Source: an uncultured Christensenella sp. (GTDB taxonomy: Bacteria; Bacillota; Clostridia; Christensenellales; UBA3700). From it: a DNA stretch of 64,000 nucleotides. The position numbers were made by a program, and so were the translations under genes. Under the pieces are notes generated by a model. It saw only the letters and a program-made list of their open reading frames with translations. It was not told the DNA's origin and did not search any database. Every line of letters starts with the position of its first letter. Position 1 is the stretch's first letter. This document shows positions 8,361 to 15,941 of this stretch, one piece after another. Location of the stretch: contig CAJTNA010000006.1 in the NCBI GenBank assembly GCA_910577845.1, positions 1-64,000 on the forward strand, read 5' to 3'.

Positions 8361-9872
8361 ATGGATAATATTGATATTTTAATGAATGATTATGCACGTG
8401 AGTTTGGTAGTGGTACTGCAACTGTTGAGTGCAATATTGAAAGTGCTACAAAAGGTGGGGTAGGAAAACTTTTGTCTGTTTCTGCAAATGTGAAAAGTGC
8501 TCAAGTGGACAAGAGTGGCGACACCGCAAAAATTATGGCTACATTAAATTGCAAAGTAATGTTTTTAAACAAAGCAGGTGAGTTTGACAGCTTTGATTAC
8601 TTATGCGACTTTACAGGAGCTATCAATGGTAATGATAATTTAAGTTTGCAAGACTTTAATCACTTATGGGCAGTATGTGGTGTTGCTGATATTGATAGCG
8701 GTGTTGCGGGCGAAATGATAAAAATTCAAAGCGTTGTTAATATCAAAATATTTGGTATTTACACTGCTAAATGTGAGATTTTGACTGATATGCCAGAAAA
8801 TGTTGTAAGCAAAAAGTGCGATGTTGTGACTCAAACTTTGATTAATATTACAGAGCAAAATATTGAGCTTGAGGAGAGTTTTGATACAGGGTGTACTGTT
8901 GAAAAAATATTATATTCTGATGTTACTGCAATGGTAAATAACGCTAAAACTATGGACGGCAAATGTTTGGTAAGTGGTAATATATGCGGTAATATTAGCT
9001 ATTTGAGCGAGGGCGTTGTTACTTGTAAAAACTTCAATACACCTTTTTCAGAGGAAATTGAAACAAGTGGTATGCTTGAGGACGATAAGGCAAATGTTTT
9101 TGTAAAAGCAACTGATTGTAAGATTGTTTTGACAGGTATGGAGGGGGACAATGTTATCTTATTGCAAGTTGCAGTAAGTGTTAGAATTGACAACTTCCGC
9201 TTAGAGGAAAAACAAGTTGTTAGTGATGTATTCCTTGCGGATTATGAGATTGAAACAGAACAAGATTGTTGCAAATACAATGTAATGGATAAGACATATA
9301 ACTTATTTGATAAGATAGTTGGTAATGCTACTGTTGGTGATGATATGGTTGCAGTGTCTAAAGTTATTTGTACAAGTTTAAGCAGAAATATTATTGTTAA
9401 TACATACTACGATGAGGGTAAAATTGTAGTTGAGGGTGTGCTTGCAGTTAATTTAGTTTACTTGAATATTGAGGGTAATACTCAAAGTATTCTTATTGAA
9501 TTGCCATATAGCTTACAATTTGACGAAGTTATGGAATGTACAAACAAATTGTTGTGTGCTGAGGCTATTGTTGATAATCTATACGCTAAAGTAAAACGTG
9601 ATAGAGAGTTTGAGGTTACTGCAAACATTAGCATTACAGTAACTGCAGATAGTCCTATTGAGTGCAAGACAATTAAAGCTGTAACAGTGACAGATATTAA
9701 AAAATGCAATAGCTACAGCATTGTAATTTATAACTGTAAAGAGGGTGATGAGCTTTGGGATGTTGCAAAAGCAATTGGTGCATCGATGGAACAAATTGTA
9801 GCACAAAATAATGATTTACAAGGTGACCTTGCTGGCAGAAAAATTGTATATTACAGACAAATAAACTGCTGA
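8361..9872 (+). CDS. SPOCS (DUF3794) and LysM domain protein, SipL-like
   Basis: This 502-residue protein is built from repeated beta-rich SPOCS/DUF3794 modules (roughly residues 30-150, 160-290 and 300-440) with a C-terminal LysM at about 452-500 (EGDELWDVAKAIGASMEQIV). This is the architecture of SipL, the clostridial protein that binds SpoIVA at the forespore coat, and of related DUF3794/LysM proteins. TATGGAGG before the ATG supports the start. There is no signal peptide or membrane helix. The position between veg and ispE is the same slot that holds a sporulation gene in Bacillus. Whether this organism sporulates cannot be told from one gene. Confidence 0.85.
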   Translation: MDNIDILMNDYAREFGSGTATVECNIESATKGGVGKLLSVSANVKSAQVDKSGDTAKIMATLNCKVMFLNKAGEFDSFDYLCDFTGAINGNDNLSLQDFNHLWAVCGVADIDSGVAGEMIKIQSVVNIKIFGIYTAKCEILTDMPENVVSKKCDVVTQTLINITEQNIELEESFDTGCTVEKILYSDVTAMVNNAKTMDGKCLVSGNICGNISYLSEGVVTCKNFNTPFSEEIETSGMLEDDKANVFVKATDCKIVLTGMEGDNVILLQVAVSVRIDNFRLEEKQVVSDVFLADYEIETEQDCCKYNVMDKTYNLFDKIVGNATVGDDMVAVSKVICTSLSRNIIVNTYYDEGKIVVEGVLAVNLVYLNIEGNTQSILIELPYSLQFDEVMECTNKLLCAEAIVDNLYAKVKRDREFEVTANISITVTADSPIECKTIKAVTVTDIKKCNSYSIVIYNCKEGDELWDVAKAIGASMEQIVAQNNDLQGDLAGRKIVYYRQINC

Positions 9873-9886
9873 AAATCGGTACTAAA
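9868..9886 (+). repeat. Dispersed motif copy 2 (3' of SPOCS gene)
   Basis: GCTGAAAATCGGTACTAAA overlaps the stop codon of the SPOCS/LysM gene. Fifteen bases (AAAATCGGTACTAAA) match the consensus exactly. Confidence 0.6.
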
Positions 9887-9928
9887 TAGTTGAAAATATT
9901 GATTTTAGCTTAAAAATGATATAATACA

Positions 9929-9970
9929 AAAACTAATAGGGGTAAGTCCTTGTTAGTTTTGTTTGTTTTC
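9929..9970 (+). terminator. Intrinsic terminator after the veg operon
   Basis: AAAACTAA (9929-9936) pairs with TTAGTTTT (9953-9960), with AGG/CCT pairing inside the arm. GTTTGTTTTC follows. Confidence 0.7.
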
Positions 9971-10006
9971 TGTAGAGCTAAATATTAAAATATTTTGCAA
10001 TAATTG

Positions 10007-10035
10007 TTGCCAAGGTGCTATCAAAGTGATAAAAT
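10007..10035 (+). promoter_or_regulatory. ispE promoter, start site predicted at the start codon
   Basis: TTGCCA (10007-10012) and TAAAAT (10030-10035) have a 17-bp spacer. The expected start site, seven bases on, is 10042, the A of the ispE ATG. No Shine-Dalgarno sequence is present. Confidence 0.6.
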
Positions 10036-10041
10036 AAATAT

Positions 10042-10878
10042 ATGGATAAATTAAAGGTAAGAGTTAATGCAAAACTTAATATGACTTTAGATGTTGTAGG
10101 TAACTTTGGCAGAGGTTATCACAATTTGGATATGACAATGATATCAATTGGCGTTTTTGATATAGTGGAGGTCTGCAAGGCAGATACAATATCTGTTTTT
10201 ATGGATTATAAAGAATGTGACGAAAGTAATACTGCGTACAAAGTAGCCAAAATTTGTAATGAGGAATATGGTTTGCCACCCGTTAAAATTGAGATTGTAA
10301 AAGGAATACCTTTTGGTGGTGGGTTAGGTGGGTCATCCGCAGATGCGAGTGCAACACTTTATTGTATGCAAAAGTTGTTTGGCTTAAGCGATAGTAATGC
10401 TAAGCTAATTGCTACAAGAGTTGGTTCTGATGTCAATTTTATGTTAAAAGGTGGTTTTTGCAGAGTGACTGGTAAAGGTGATGATTTATCACCTTTGCCT
10501 TTTAAAGAATATTCTCTTGTAGTGGCTAAGAGTAAAACATCTGCTGTTACTAAAGAGGTGTTTGATAATTTTGATAAAATCGGTGTAGTAACAGACTTCA
10601 CTAAGAAGTTTGTAAATGCTTTAGGTAATGGTAGTGAATTGCAATTTATTGGCAATGGATTGCAGAGTGTGACGCAATCACTTTGTGAGGATATGACGAA
10701 AGTTATTGAGGTGTTAAGTAAGTATAGTCATTATGTTTGTATGAGTGGTAGTGGTACTTGTGTTTTTGCCATTATGGAAAATATGAATGATGCAAACTTG
10801 CTTGCAGATAGGTTAAAGGTTAAAATGAATTATATAAAGGCTTGTACAACTTTACCTTATGGTATAAAAGAGTGTTGA
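10042..10878 (+). CDS. ispE: 4-diphosphocytidyl-2-C-methyl-D-erythritol kinase
   Basis: This is a GHMP kinase that phosphorylates the 2-hydroxyl of CDP-methylerythritol in the MEP (non-mevalonate) isoprenoid pathway. At 278 aa it has the family length. The N-terminal VNAKLNMTLDVVG holds the catalytic lysine region, GYHNLDM follows, the ATP-binding FGGGLGGSSADAS is at 91-103, and MSGSGTCVFA is the third GHMP motif near residue 235. The gene position after veg is conserved in Firmicutes. There is no ribosome binding site and the promoter points to a leaderless transcript. A terminator follows at 10941. Confidence 0.93.
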   Translation: MDKLKVRVNAKLNMTLDVVGNFGRGYHNLDMTMISIGVFDIVEVCKADTISVFMDYKECDESNTAYKVAKICNEEYGLPPVKIEIVKGIPFGGGLGGSSADASATLYCMQKLFGLSDSNAKLIATRVGSDVNFMLKGGFCRVTGKGDDLSPLPFKEYSLVVAKSKTSAVTKEVFDNFDKIGVVTDFTKKFVNALGNGSELQFIGNGLQSVTQSLCEDMTKVIEVLSKYSHYVCMSGSGTCVFAIMENMNDANLLADRLKVKMNYIKACTTLPYGIKEC

Positions 10879-10940
10879 TAAAGGGCTTAAATTTGACGAA
10901 AAATGCAAATTATTACTTAAAATGCAAAAAAAATCACTTT

Positions 10941-10980
10941 GTTGCAGTATTTTTATAGATATTGCAACTATTTTTTTATT
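10941..10980 (+). terminator. Intrinsic terminator after ispE
   Basis: GTTGCAGTAT (10941-10950) pairs with ATATTGCAAC (10959-10968) with one mismatch. TATTTTTTTATT follows. Confidence 0.8.
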
Positions 10981-10987
10981 AAAACAC

Positions 10988-11016
10988 TTGATTTATATTT
11001 ATTTTTATATTATAAT
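10988..11016 (+). promoter_or_regulatory. Promoter of the SCIFF operon
   Basis: TTGATT (10988-10993) and TATAAT (11011-11016) have a 17-bp spacer, and the start site is near 11023. GGAGGAG at 11039-11045 follows. Confidence 0.7.
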
Positions 11017-11052
11017 GCTAGTATGTCAAATTAAAATCGGAGGAGTATGTTT

Positions 11053-11226
11053 ATGAAACATATCAATACTATTGTAAATAAGGGTATGAAAAAAAGTGGA
11101 AATATCGGTTGTGGAGAGTGCCAATCAAGCTGTCAATCTGCTTGCAAAACAAGCTGTACAGTTGGTAATCAATCTTGCAGACACCAAGACGAAAGAATTA
11201 ATACAGCTAAAAAACCTTTAATCTAA
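11053..11226 (+). CDS. scfA: SCIFF peptide precursor (six cysteines in forty-five residues)
   Basis: This 57-residue peptide is the precursor of a radical-SAM-modified ranthipeptide. Its core reads GCGECQSSCQSACKTSC followed by TVGNQSCRH. The six cysteines are at residues 20, 23, 27, 31, 35 and 42, the spacing that defines the SCIFF family found almost throughout Clostridia. GGAGGAG at 11039-11045 favours the ATG at 11053 over an in-frame ATG at 11047, which is too close to it. The maturase gene starts 6 bp after the stop. In known examples the maturase joins cysteine sulfurs to alpha-carbons of acceptor residues by thioether bonds. The peptide's function in the cell is not settled. Confidence 0.95.
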   Translation: MKHINTIVNKGMKKSGNIGCGECQSSCQSACKTSCTVGNQSCRHQDERINTAKKPLI

Positions 11227-11232
11227 TTAATA

Positions 11233-12597
11233 ATGGTACATTGCTTTAAATATAATCACAAGGGAAGAGAGTATCATTTTCTTTGGGATGTGGAAAGCGG
11301 AAGTTTGCATAATGTTGATAAGTCTGCTTATCTAGTAGCAAAAGATAGATATAGTGAACTTGAGGGTGATGAGGTGCAAGCGTTTGCGGATATTCCAAGC
11401 AGGTTAACTGAAGAGATACAAGCAGAGTTTTTAGAACTTGAGAATAGTGGCGGTTTAAATTCCCCAGCAGTTGTTTATACAAAAACAAAGCAAATTGGGG
11501 AAATTAAAGCATTATGTTTACATATATGTCACGACTGTAATTTAAGGTGCAAGTATTGTTTTGCCGATGAGGGTACATATCATTCTGTATGTAAGGAATA
11601 TATGTCATTTGAGGTTGGCAAAAAGGCAATTGACTTTTTGATTGAAAATAGTGGTAAAAGACAAAATTTAGAGGTTGACTTTTTTGGTGGTGAGCCACTT
11701 ATGAACCTTGATGTTGTTAAGCAAATTGTAGAATATGCTCGAACTGAAGGGACAAAAAGCGGAAAGACGTTTAATTTTACTTTAACAACTAATTGCTTGC
11801 TTTTAAATGATGATACAATTAAATGGCTAAATGAGGAAATGTACAATGTAGTGCTTTCCATTGATGGTAGAGAAATCGTTCACGACAGATTGAGGCGTAC
11901 CGCTAATGACAAAGGCTCTCACAGCATAGTGTTGGAAAAGGCTAAGCAGTTTGCAAGCGTTCGTGGTGATAAGTCCTATTATGTAAGAGGTACATTCACA
12001 GCTTATAATTTAGATTTTGCAAAAGATATATTATATTTGCGTGACCAAGGCTTTGAGCAAATTAGTATTGAACCAGTTGTTTTACCAGAGGATAGTCCTA
12101 TGGCAATAAAAAAAGAAGATTTGCCTACTATTTTGCGTGAATATGAAAGACTTGCAGAGGAATATTTAAATTCAAGAGCAAATGGTAAATGGTTTAATTT
12201 TTTCCATTTTATGCTTGATTTAGAGGGTGGTCCTTGTATTAAAAAGAGGTTGACTGGTTGTGGTGCTGGCTGTGAATATTTGGCAATCACGCCTTATGGT
12301 GATATTTATCCTTGTCATCAGTTTGCGGGAGATGTTAAATACAAACTAGGCAATGTTATGCAAAATGAATTTTGTTTGGATATAAGCAAAGTCTTTGCGA
12401 AAAACTTGGTTACAAACAAACCTCAATGCGATAAATGTCCTGCTAAGTATTATTGTAGTGGCGGTTGTGTTGCAAATAATATTCATTTTGGTGGGGATAT
12501 TAGCAATCCTTATTCAATCAGTTGCGAGATGATGAAAAAAAGATTTGAGTTATCTCTTGCGATTAGTGCAATTGAAGATGCTGGAGTAAATGAATAA
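11233..12597 (+). CDS. scfB: SCIFF maturase (radical SAM, SPASM-type)
   Basis: This 454-residue radical SAM enzyme forms thioether links in the SCIFF peptide. An N-terminal peptide-recognition (RRE-like) region occupies residues 1-85. The catalytic cluster motif C-x3-C-x2-C is at Cys102, Cys106 and Cys109 within CNLRCKYCFADEG. The SAM-binding FFGGEPLMN follows at about 150. The C-terminal SPASM/twitch region carries CGAGCEYLAITPYGDIYPCH and CDKCPAKYYCSGGC, which bind two auxiliary clusters. No strong ribosome binding site precedes the ATG, so translation is probably coupled to scfA. A decayed 108-bp copy of the region coding for the cluster motif lies at 45941-46048. Confidence 0.95.
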   Translation: MVHCFKYNHKGREYHFLWDVESGSLHNVDKSAYLVAKDRYSELEGDEVQAFADIPSRLTEEIQAEFLELENSGGLNSPAVVYTKTKQIGEIKALCLHICHDCNLRCKYCFADEGTYHSVCKEYMSFEVGKKAIDFLIENSGKRQNLEVDFFGGEPLMNLDVVKQIVEYARTEGTKSGKTFNFTLTTNCLLLNDDTIKWLNEEMYNVVLSIDGREIVHDRLRRTANDKGSHSIVLEKAKQFASVRGDKSYYVRGTFTAYNLDFAKDILYLRDQGFEQISIEPVVLPEDSPMAIKKEDLPTILREYERLAEEYLNSRANGKWFNFFHFMLDLEGGPCIKKRLTGCGAGCEYLAITPYGDIYPCHQFAGDVKYKLGNVMQNEFCLDISKVFAKNLVTNKPQCDKCPAKYYCSGGCVANNIHFGGDISNPYSISCEMMKKRFELSLAISAIEDAGVNE

Positions 12598-12700
12598 TGC
12601 ATTTATTTGATTAAAGCAATTGATTATAGTAAAAAATAAATATATAGTTAAAGAGATTTAACAAAAAAATTGAAATAAAACTTCCAAGCCTAACAAATAA

Positions 12701-12720
12701 TCAATTGTAATTGCAATTGA
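12701..12720. promoter_or_regulatory. Palindrome upstream of the secD promoter
   Basis: TCAATTG (12701-12707) and CAATTGA (12714-12720) form a symmetric site 47 bp before the -35 box. It may be an operator; nothing else is known. Confidence 0.4.
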
Positions 12721-12766
12721 GGATAATAAATTTACATAATAAAATGTATTATAAATTTAATAGATA

Positions 12767-12796
12767 TTGACATTTTTAGATAAATTCGTGTATAAT
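12767..12796 (+). promoter_or_regulatory. secDF promoter
   Basis: Consensus TTGACA (12767-12772) and TATAAT (12791-12796) have an 18-bp spacer. The start site is near 12803, and AGGAGG at 12816-12821 precedes the GTG start. Confidence 0.8.
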
Positions 12797-12827
12797 TATC
12801 GGGTAGGTTGACGATAGGAGGCATATA

Positions 12828-14336
12828 GTGAAAAACAATAATAGCAAATTAAAATCTAAAGGACTTTCACAAACTTGGGCTATAGTTATCCTAGTTATTT
12901 TTGCAGTTCTTATGATTTTAGGTACTGTCTTTGCTTTTGTACCACTACAAGATGGTCAGCTGGGCATTGTGGACTATAATAACTTTGCTAGTAACATTAA
13001 GCTAGGTCTTGATGTTAAGGGTGGTGTATACGCAGTATTTGCTGTGGATAGAGATGATTTTGTTAACAATAGGTATTCAGGCGATAAAGCGGATTCTGAA
13101 GCGATTAATCGTGCTTTTGATGATGCTGTTCAAGGTACAGTATCTCGTTTGACTAAGCTTTTGGTTAACCAAGGTTATTCTGAGGCACAAGTTGCCGTAA
13201 CTGGTAGTGGTGATAATCAAAAGATTCGTGTTGAAGTTCCTGACGTTGACGAACCTGAGGAAATCTTTGATTTGATTGCAAAACCTGCAACATTGACAAT
13301 GTATGAGGCTAATGTGGATAGTAATGGTAACATTACCAAAGCAAATCCAGACGATAAAACTCCACTTATTAGTGGTGCGGATATTCAACAAGCATCCGTT
13401 GGTATGCAAGATGGTCAATATTGTATTCAATTAAAATTTAACAGAAATGGTACTAAAAAGTTCGCTGAGGCTACTGCCAACCTAAGTGGTAAAAAATTAG
13501 GTATTTTCCTAGATGGTAAACCATTAATGGCACCTAATGTTAATGAGTCTATTACTACAGGACAAGCGGTAATCACTGGTTCATATACTTATGAGCAAGC
13601 TTATGAATATGCGGTACAAATTCAATCTGGTGCATTGGGCGTAAACTTATCTTTGGATAGTTCAAGTGTTATCTCTGCTACTTTGGGACAAAATGCTATT
13701 AATCACGGCTTAATTGCCGGTGGTGTAGGTTTGTTGATTATCTTTGTCATAATGATTGCAAGATATAGACTACTAGGTGTTGCTGCATCTTTATCATTGC
13801 TATTCTTTGCTTTAACATATGTATTTATTTTGTCTATATTCCCTTGGGTACAATTAACTTTACCAGGTATTGCAGGTATCTTGTTATCAATAGGTATGGC
13901 GGTAGATGCTAATGTAATTATATTTGAGAGAATTAGGGAATTAATGGGTGGCAATAACCAAAGAGATATACGTGCAAGCGTAAGCCAAGGTTTCAAAAAC
14001 TCATTGTCAGCTATTATTGATGGTAACGTAACAACTTTAATTGGTGCAATAGTACTTGCAATCGTTGCAATAAGCACAATTAAAGGTTTTGCAATGACAT
14101 TGCTTATTGGTATTGTAATTTCACTAATCAGTTCTTTGCTAGTATGTCGATTAATAATTAAATGTTTCCTTGCATTCAATGATAGTTCAGTTGTACTATA
14201 TGGCTTGAATGTTAAAGAGCAAAATTATTCAATTGATTATAAAATAAATAAATTGCCTACTCCTGTTATGGATAGTGAGGATAATTCAAAGGATGATAAT
14301 AATAAAAAGAATGATACAGCGGAGGTAAATGCATAA
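12828..14336 (+). CDS. secD: Protein translocase subunit SecD
   Basis: SecD is an RND-type membrane protein that, with SecF, uses the proton gradient to help pull proteins through SecYEG. The 502-residue chain has one N-terminal helix (about 15-38), a large extracytoplasmic domain starting with the family motif LGLDVKGGVYAVF, a P4/P1 head region, and five further helices from about residue 290. The helix motif SIGMAVDANVIIFERIREL is diagnostic. The start is GTG, set by AGGAGG seven bases upstream. The C-terminal 35 residues are Asp/Asn-rich. The stop TAA shares its last A with the ATG of secF. SCIFF genes are often close to secDF in Clostridia. Confidence 0.95.
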   Translation: MKNNNSKLKSKGLSQTWAIVILVIFAVLMILGTVFAFVPLQDGQLGIVDYNNFASNIKLGLDVKGGVYAVFAVDRDDFVNNRYSGDKADSEAINRAFDDAVQGTVSRLTKLLVNQGYSEAQVAVTGSGDNQKIRVEVPDVDEPEEIFDLIAKPATLTMYEANVDSNGNITKANPDDKTPLISGADIQQASVGMQDGQYCIQLKFNRNGTKKFAEATANLSGKKLGIFLDGKPLMAPNVNESITTGQAVITGSYTYEQAYEYAVQIQSGALGVNLSLDSSSVISATLGQNAINHGLIAGGVGLLIIFVIMIARYRLLGVAASLSLLFFALTYVFILSIFPWVQLTLPGIAGILLSIGMAVDANVIIFERIRELMGGNNQRDIRASVSQGFKNSLSAIIDGNVTTLIGAIVLAIVAISTIKGFAMTLLIGIVISLISSLLVCRLIIKCFLAFNDSSVVLYGLNVKEQNYSIDYKINKLPTPVMDSEDNSKDDNNKKNDTAEVNA

Positions 14337-15406
14337 TGAAAAAGATTAATTTTACTTTGGCTGGAAAAAGAGTTGTTGAAAAATGGAAATACTGGGTATC
14401 AGTTCCACTTGCTATATTATTGATTGCTTTGATAGCTTTTGGTATTTATGCAGGCGTATATAAAGATGCCTCTCAAGGTGTTAATGTAGGTATTGATTTT
14501 ACTGGTGGTAACATTATTACTATTGAAACAAAGTTTGATAGAGATAATAGTATTAATGATACATTAAACTTTAACCAAACTATAGATGTTGTTGAAGATG
14601 TGCTTGCAGAGAAAAATGCTCATATAAGTTATGACCAAATGGGTGGTAGCGATAAATTGAGCGTAATTGTAAGATTTAACTTGTTATCTAAAGATAATGT
14701 GGAAAATGAAACCTTAAATAACGAAATTGTTGCATCTTTGCAAGAAAAATTGTCTGAGTCAATTGTTGATGGTAATGATATACGATTAGAGTATATTGGA
14801 CCAAGTGCAAGTTCGGAATTAATTTTAACAGCATTTTTATCTGTATTGATTTCAACCTTATTGATATTGGTTTATATTGTAATTAGGTTTAGAAATGTAT
14901 TTACTGGTCTTGCTGCAATAATTGCTTTGTTGCACGATGTTATAATGGTATTTGCACTTACAGTGTTATTCCATATCCAAATTAACTCTTCATTCATTGC
15001 TGCTATTATTACAATCATTGCGTACTCAATCAACAACACAATCGTATTGTTTGATAGAGTAAGAGAGAACTATAAGTCTATTCAAGTAGGTGAGAGCGTA
15101 AACAACAATATGGTTGTTAATAAATCAATCGCTCAAACATTGTCAAGAAGTATTTTGACAACTATTACAACAATGGCTTCAATAGTAATACTAGCAATTA
15201 TTGGTGTATCTTCTATTAGAGAGTTTGCTCTGCCAGTATTGTTTGGTTTGATTGCTGGTACATTCTCATCAATCTTTATTGCTCCATCATTATATTGCTT
15301 AATGAAAAATGCTAGCGATGCATCATCTAAGAGAAACATTGGTAAACCTCGTAAGATTAAAAAAGCAAAAGTTAAGAAGGAAATTAAAGACACAGCTGTT
15401 GTTTGA
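14336..15406 (+). CDS. secF: Protein translocase subunit SecF
   Basis: This is the partner of SecD. The 356-residue chain has the N-terminal helix (about 18-40), the family motif VGIDFTGGNIITIET, a small periplasmic-type domain, and five helices from about residue 165 with VIMVFALT and IAYSINNTIVLFDRVREN. The C-terminus is lysine-rich. GGAGGT at 14323-14328 inside the end of secD is its ribosome binding site, and the TAATG overlap shows tight coupling. The terminator of this operon is at 15570. Confidence 0.95.
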   Translation: MKKINFTLAGKRVVEKWKYWVSVPLAILLIALIAFGIYAGVYKDASQGVNVGIDFTGGNIITIETKFDRDNSINDTLNFNQTIDVVEDVLAEKNAHISYDQMGGSDKLSVIVRFNLLSKDNVENETLNNEIVASLQEKLSESIVDGNDIRLEYIGPSASSELILTAFLSVLISTLLILVYIVIRFRNVFTGLAAIIALLHDVIMVFALTVLFHIQINSSFIAAIITIIAYSINNTIVLFDRVRENYKSIQVGESVNNNMVVNKSIAQTLSRSILTTITTMASIVILAIIGVSSIREFALPVLFGLIAGTFSSIFIAPSLYCLMKNASDASSKRNIGKPRKIKKAKVKKEIKDTAVV

Positions 15407-15569
15407 TAATTATCATTGTAAAGTTAATTTGTGGTTATATTTTAATGCTCTACTTTATTTAGCTGTAAAATAAAAAATGTTAGATATGTCATAGGCTTTT
15501 CAATGTATTAAAGAATTTATTAACTTTTAACAATATATTTACAAATAAAATTAAAAATGTAGTTATACA

Positions 15570-15600
15570 AAAAAGTGCTTTATTTAAGCACTTTTTGTTT
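15570..15600 (+). terminator. Intrinsic terminator of secDF
   Basis: AAAAAGTGCTT (15570-15580) pairs with AAGCACTTTTT (15586-15596); GTTTT follows. Confidence 0.85.
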
Positions 15601-15823
15601 TATAAAGTTGTTTGAAAACATTTTTAGTTAAAATTACAAATAATTGAAACATAATGCTATAATAATAAATTATTGGGTAGATATTAAAATATTTTTCATA
15701 TGGTGATTGAGTCACTTGGTGTAATATTGTTTTTTATTTGAATTGTACTATTTTGAGAGTATTTTTTATATGCAAATTAACTGCTAAGGATAATATTTTT
15801 AAAAACTTAAATTTAAAAATGTC

Positions 15824-15852
15824 TTGAAATAGTGTGTTTAATATGGTAAAAT
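15824..15852 (+). promoter_or_regulatory. Sulfatase promoter
   Basis: TTGAAA (15824-15829) and TAAAAT (15847-15852) have a 17-bp spacer. The predicted start site is near 15859, just before the palindrome at 15865. Confidence 0.6.
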
Positions 15853-15864
15853 AATAGCAAGGTT

Positions 15865-15876
15865 AAGTTTAAACTT
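15865..15876. promoter_or_regulatory. Operator-like palindrome at the sulfatase start site
   Basis: AAGTTTAAACTT is a perfect 12-bp palindrome about six bases after the predicted transcription start, a usual place for a repressor site. Confidence 0.4.
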
Positions 15877-15941
15877 TTTCAATTTTAAAAGTGATTTTAT
15901 TGTTAGCGAAAGGTAAAATAGTTAAACAATAAGGAGGAAAT

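Larger units (their letters stand above)
15407..15941. other. Spacer between secF and the sulfatase gene
   Basis: It holds the secDF terminator (15570-15600) and the sulfatase promoter (15824-15852) with a palindrome at its start site. The remaining AT-rich DNA shows no coding frame. Confidence 0.6.

Noticed and set aside
13703..14179. 158-codon minus-strand frame inside secD
   Set aside because: Shadow of the conserved SecD reading frame, without start signals.
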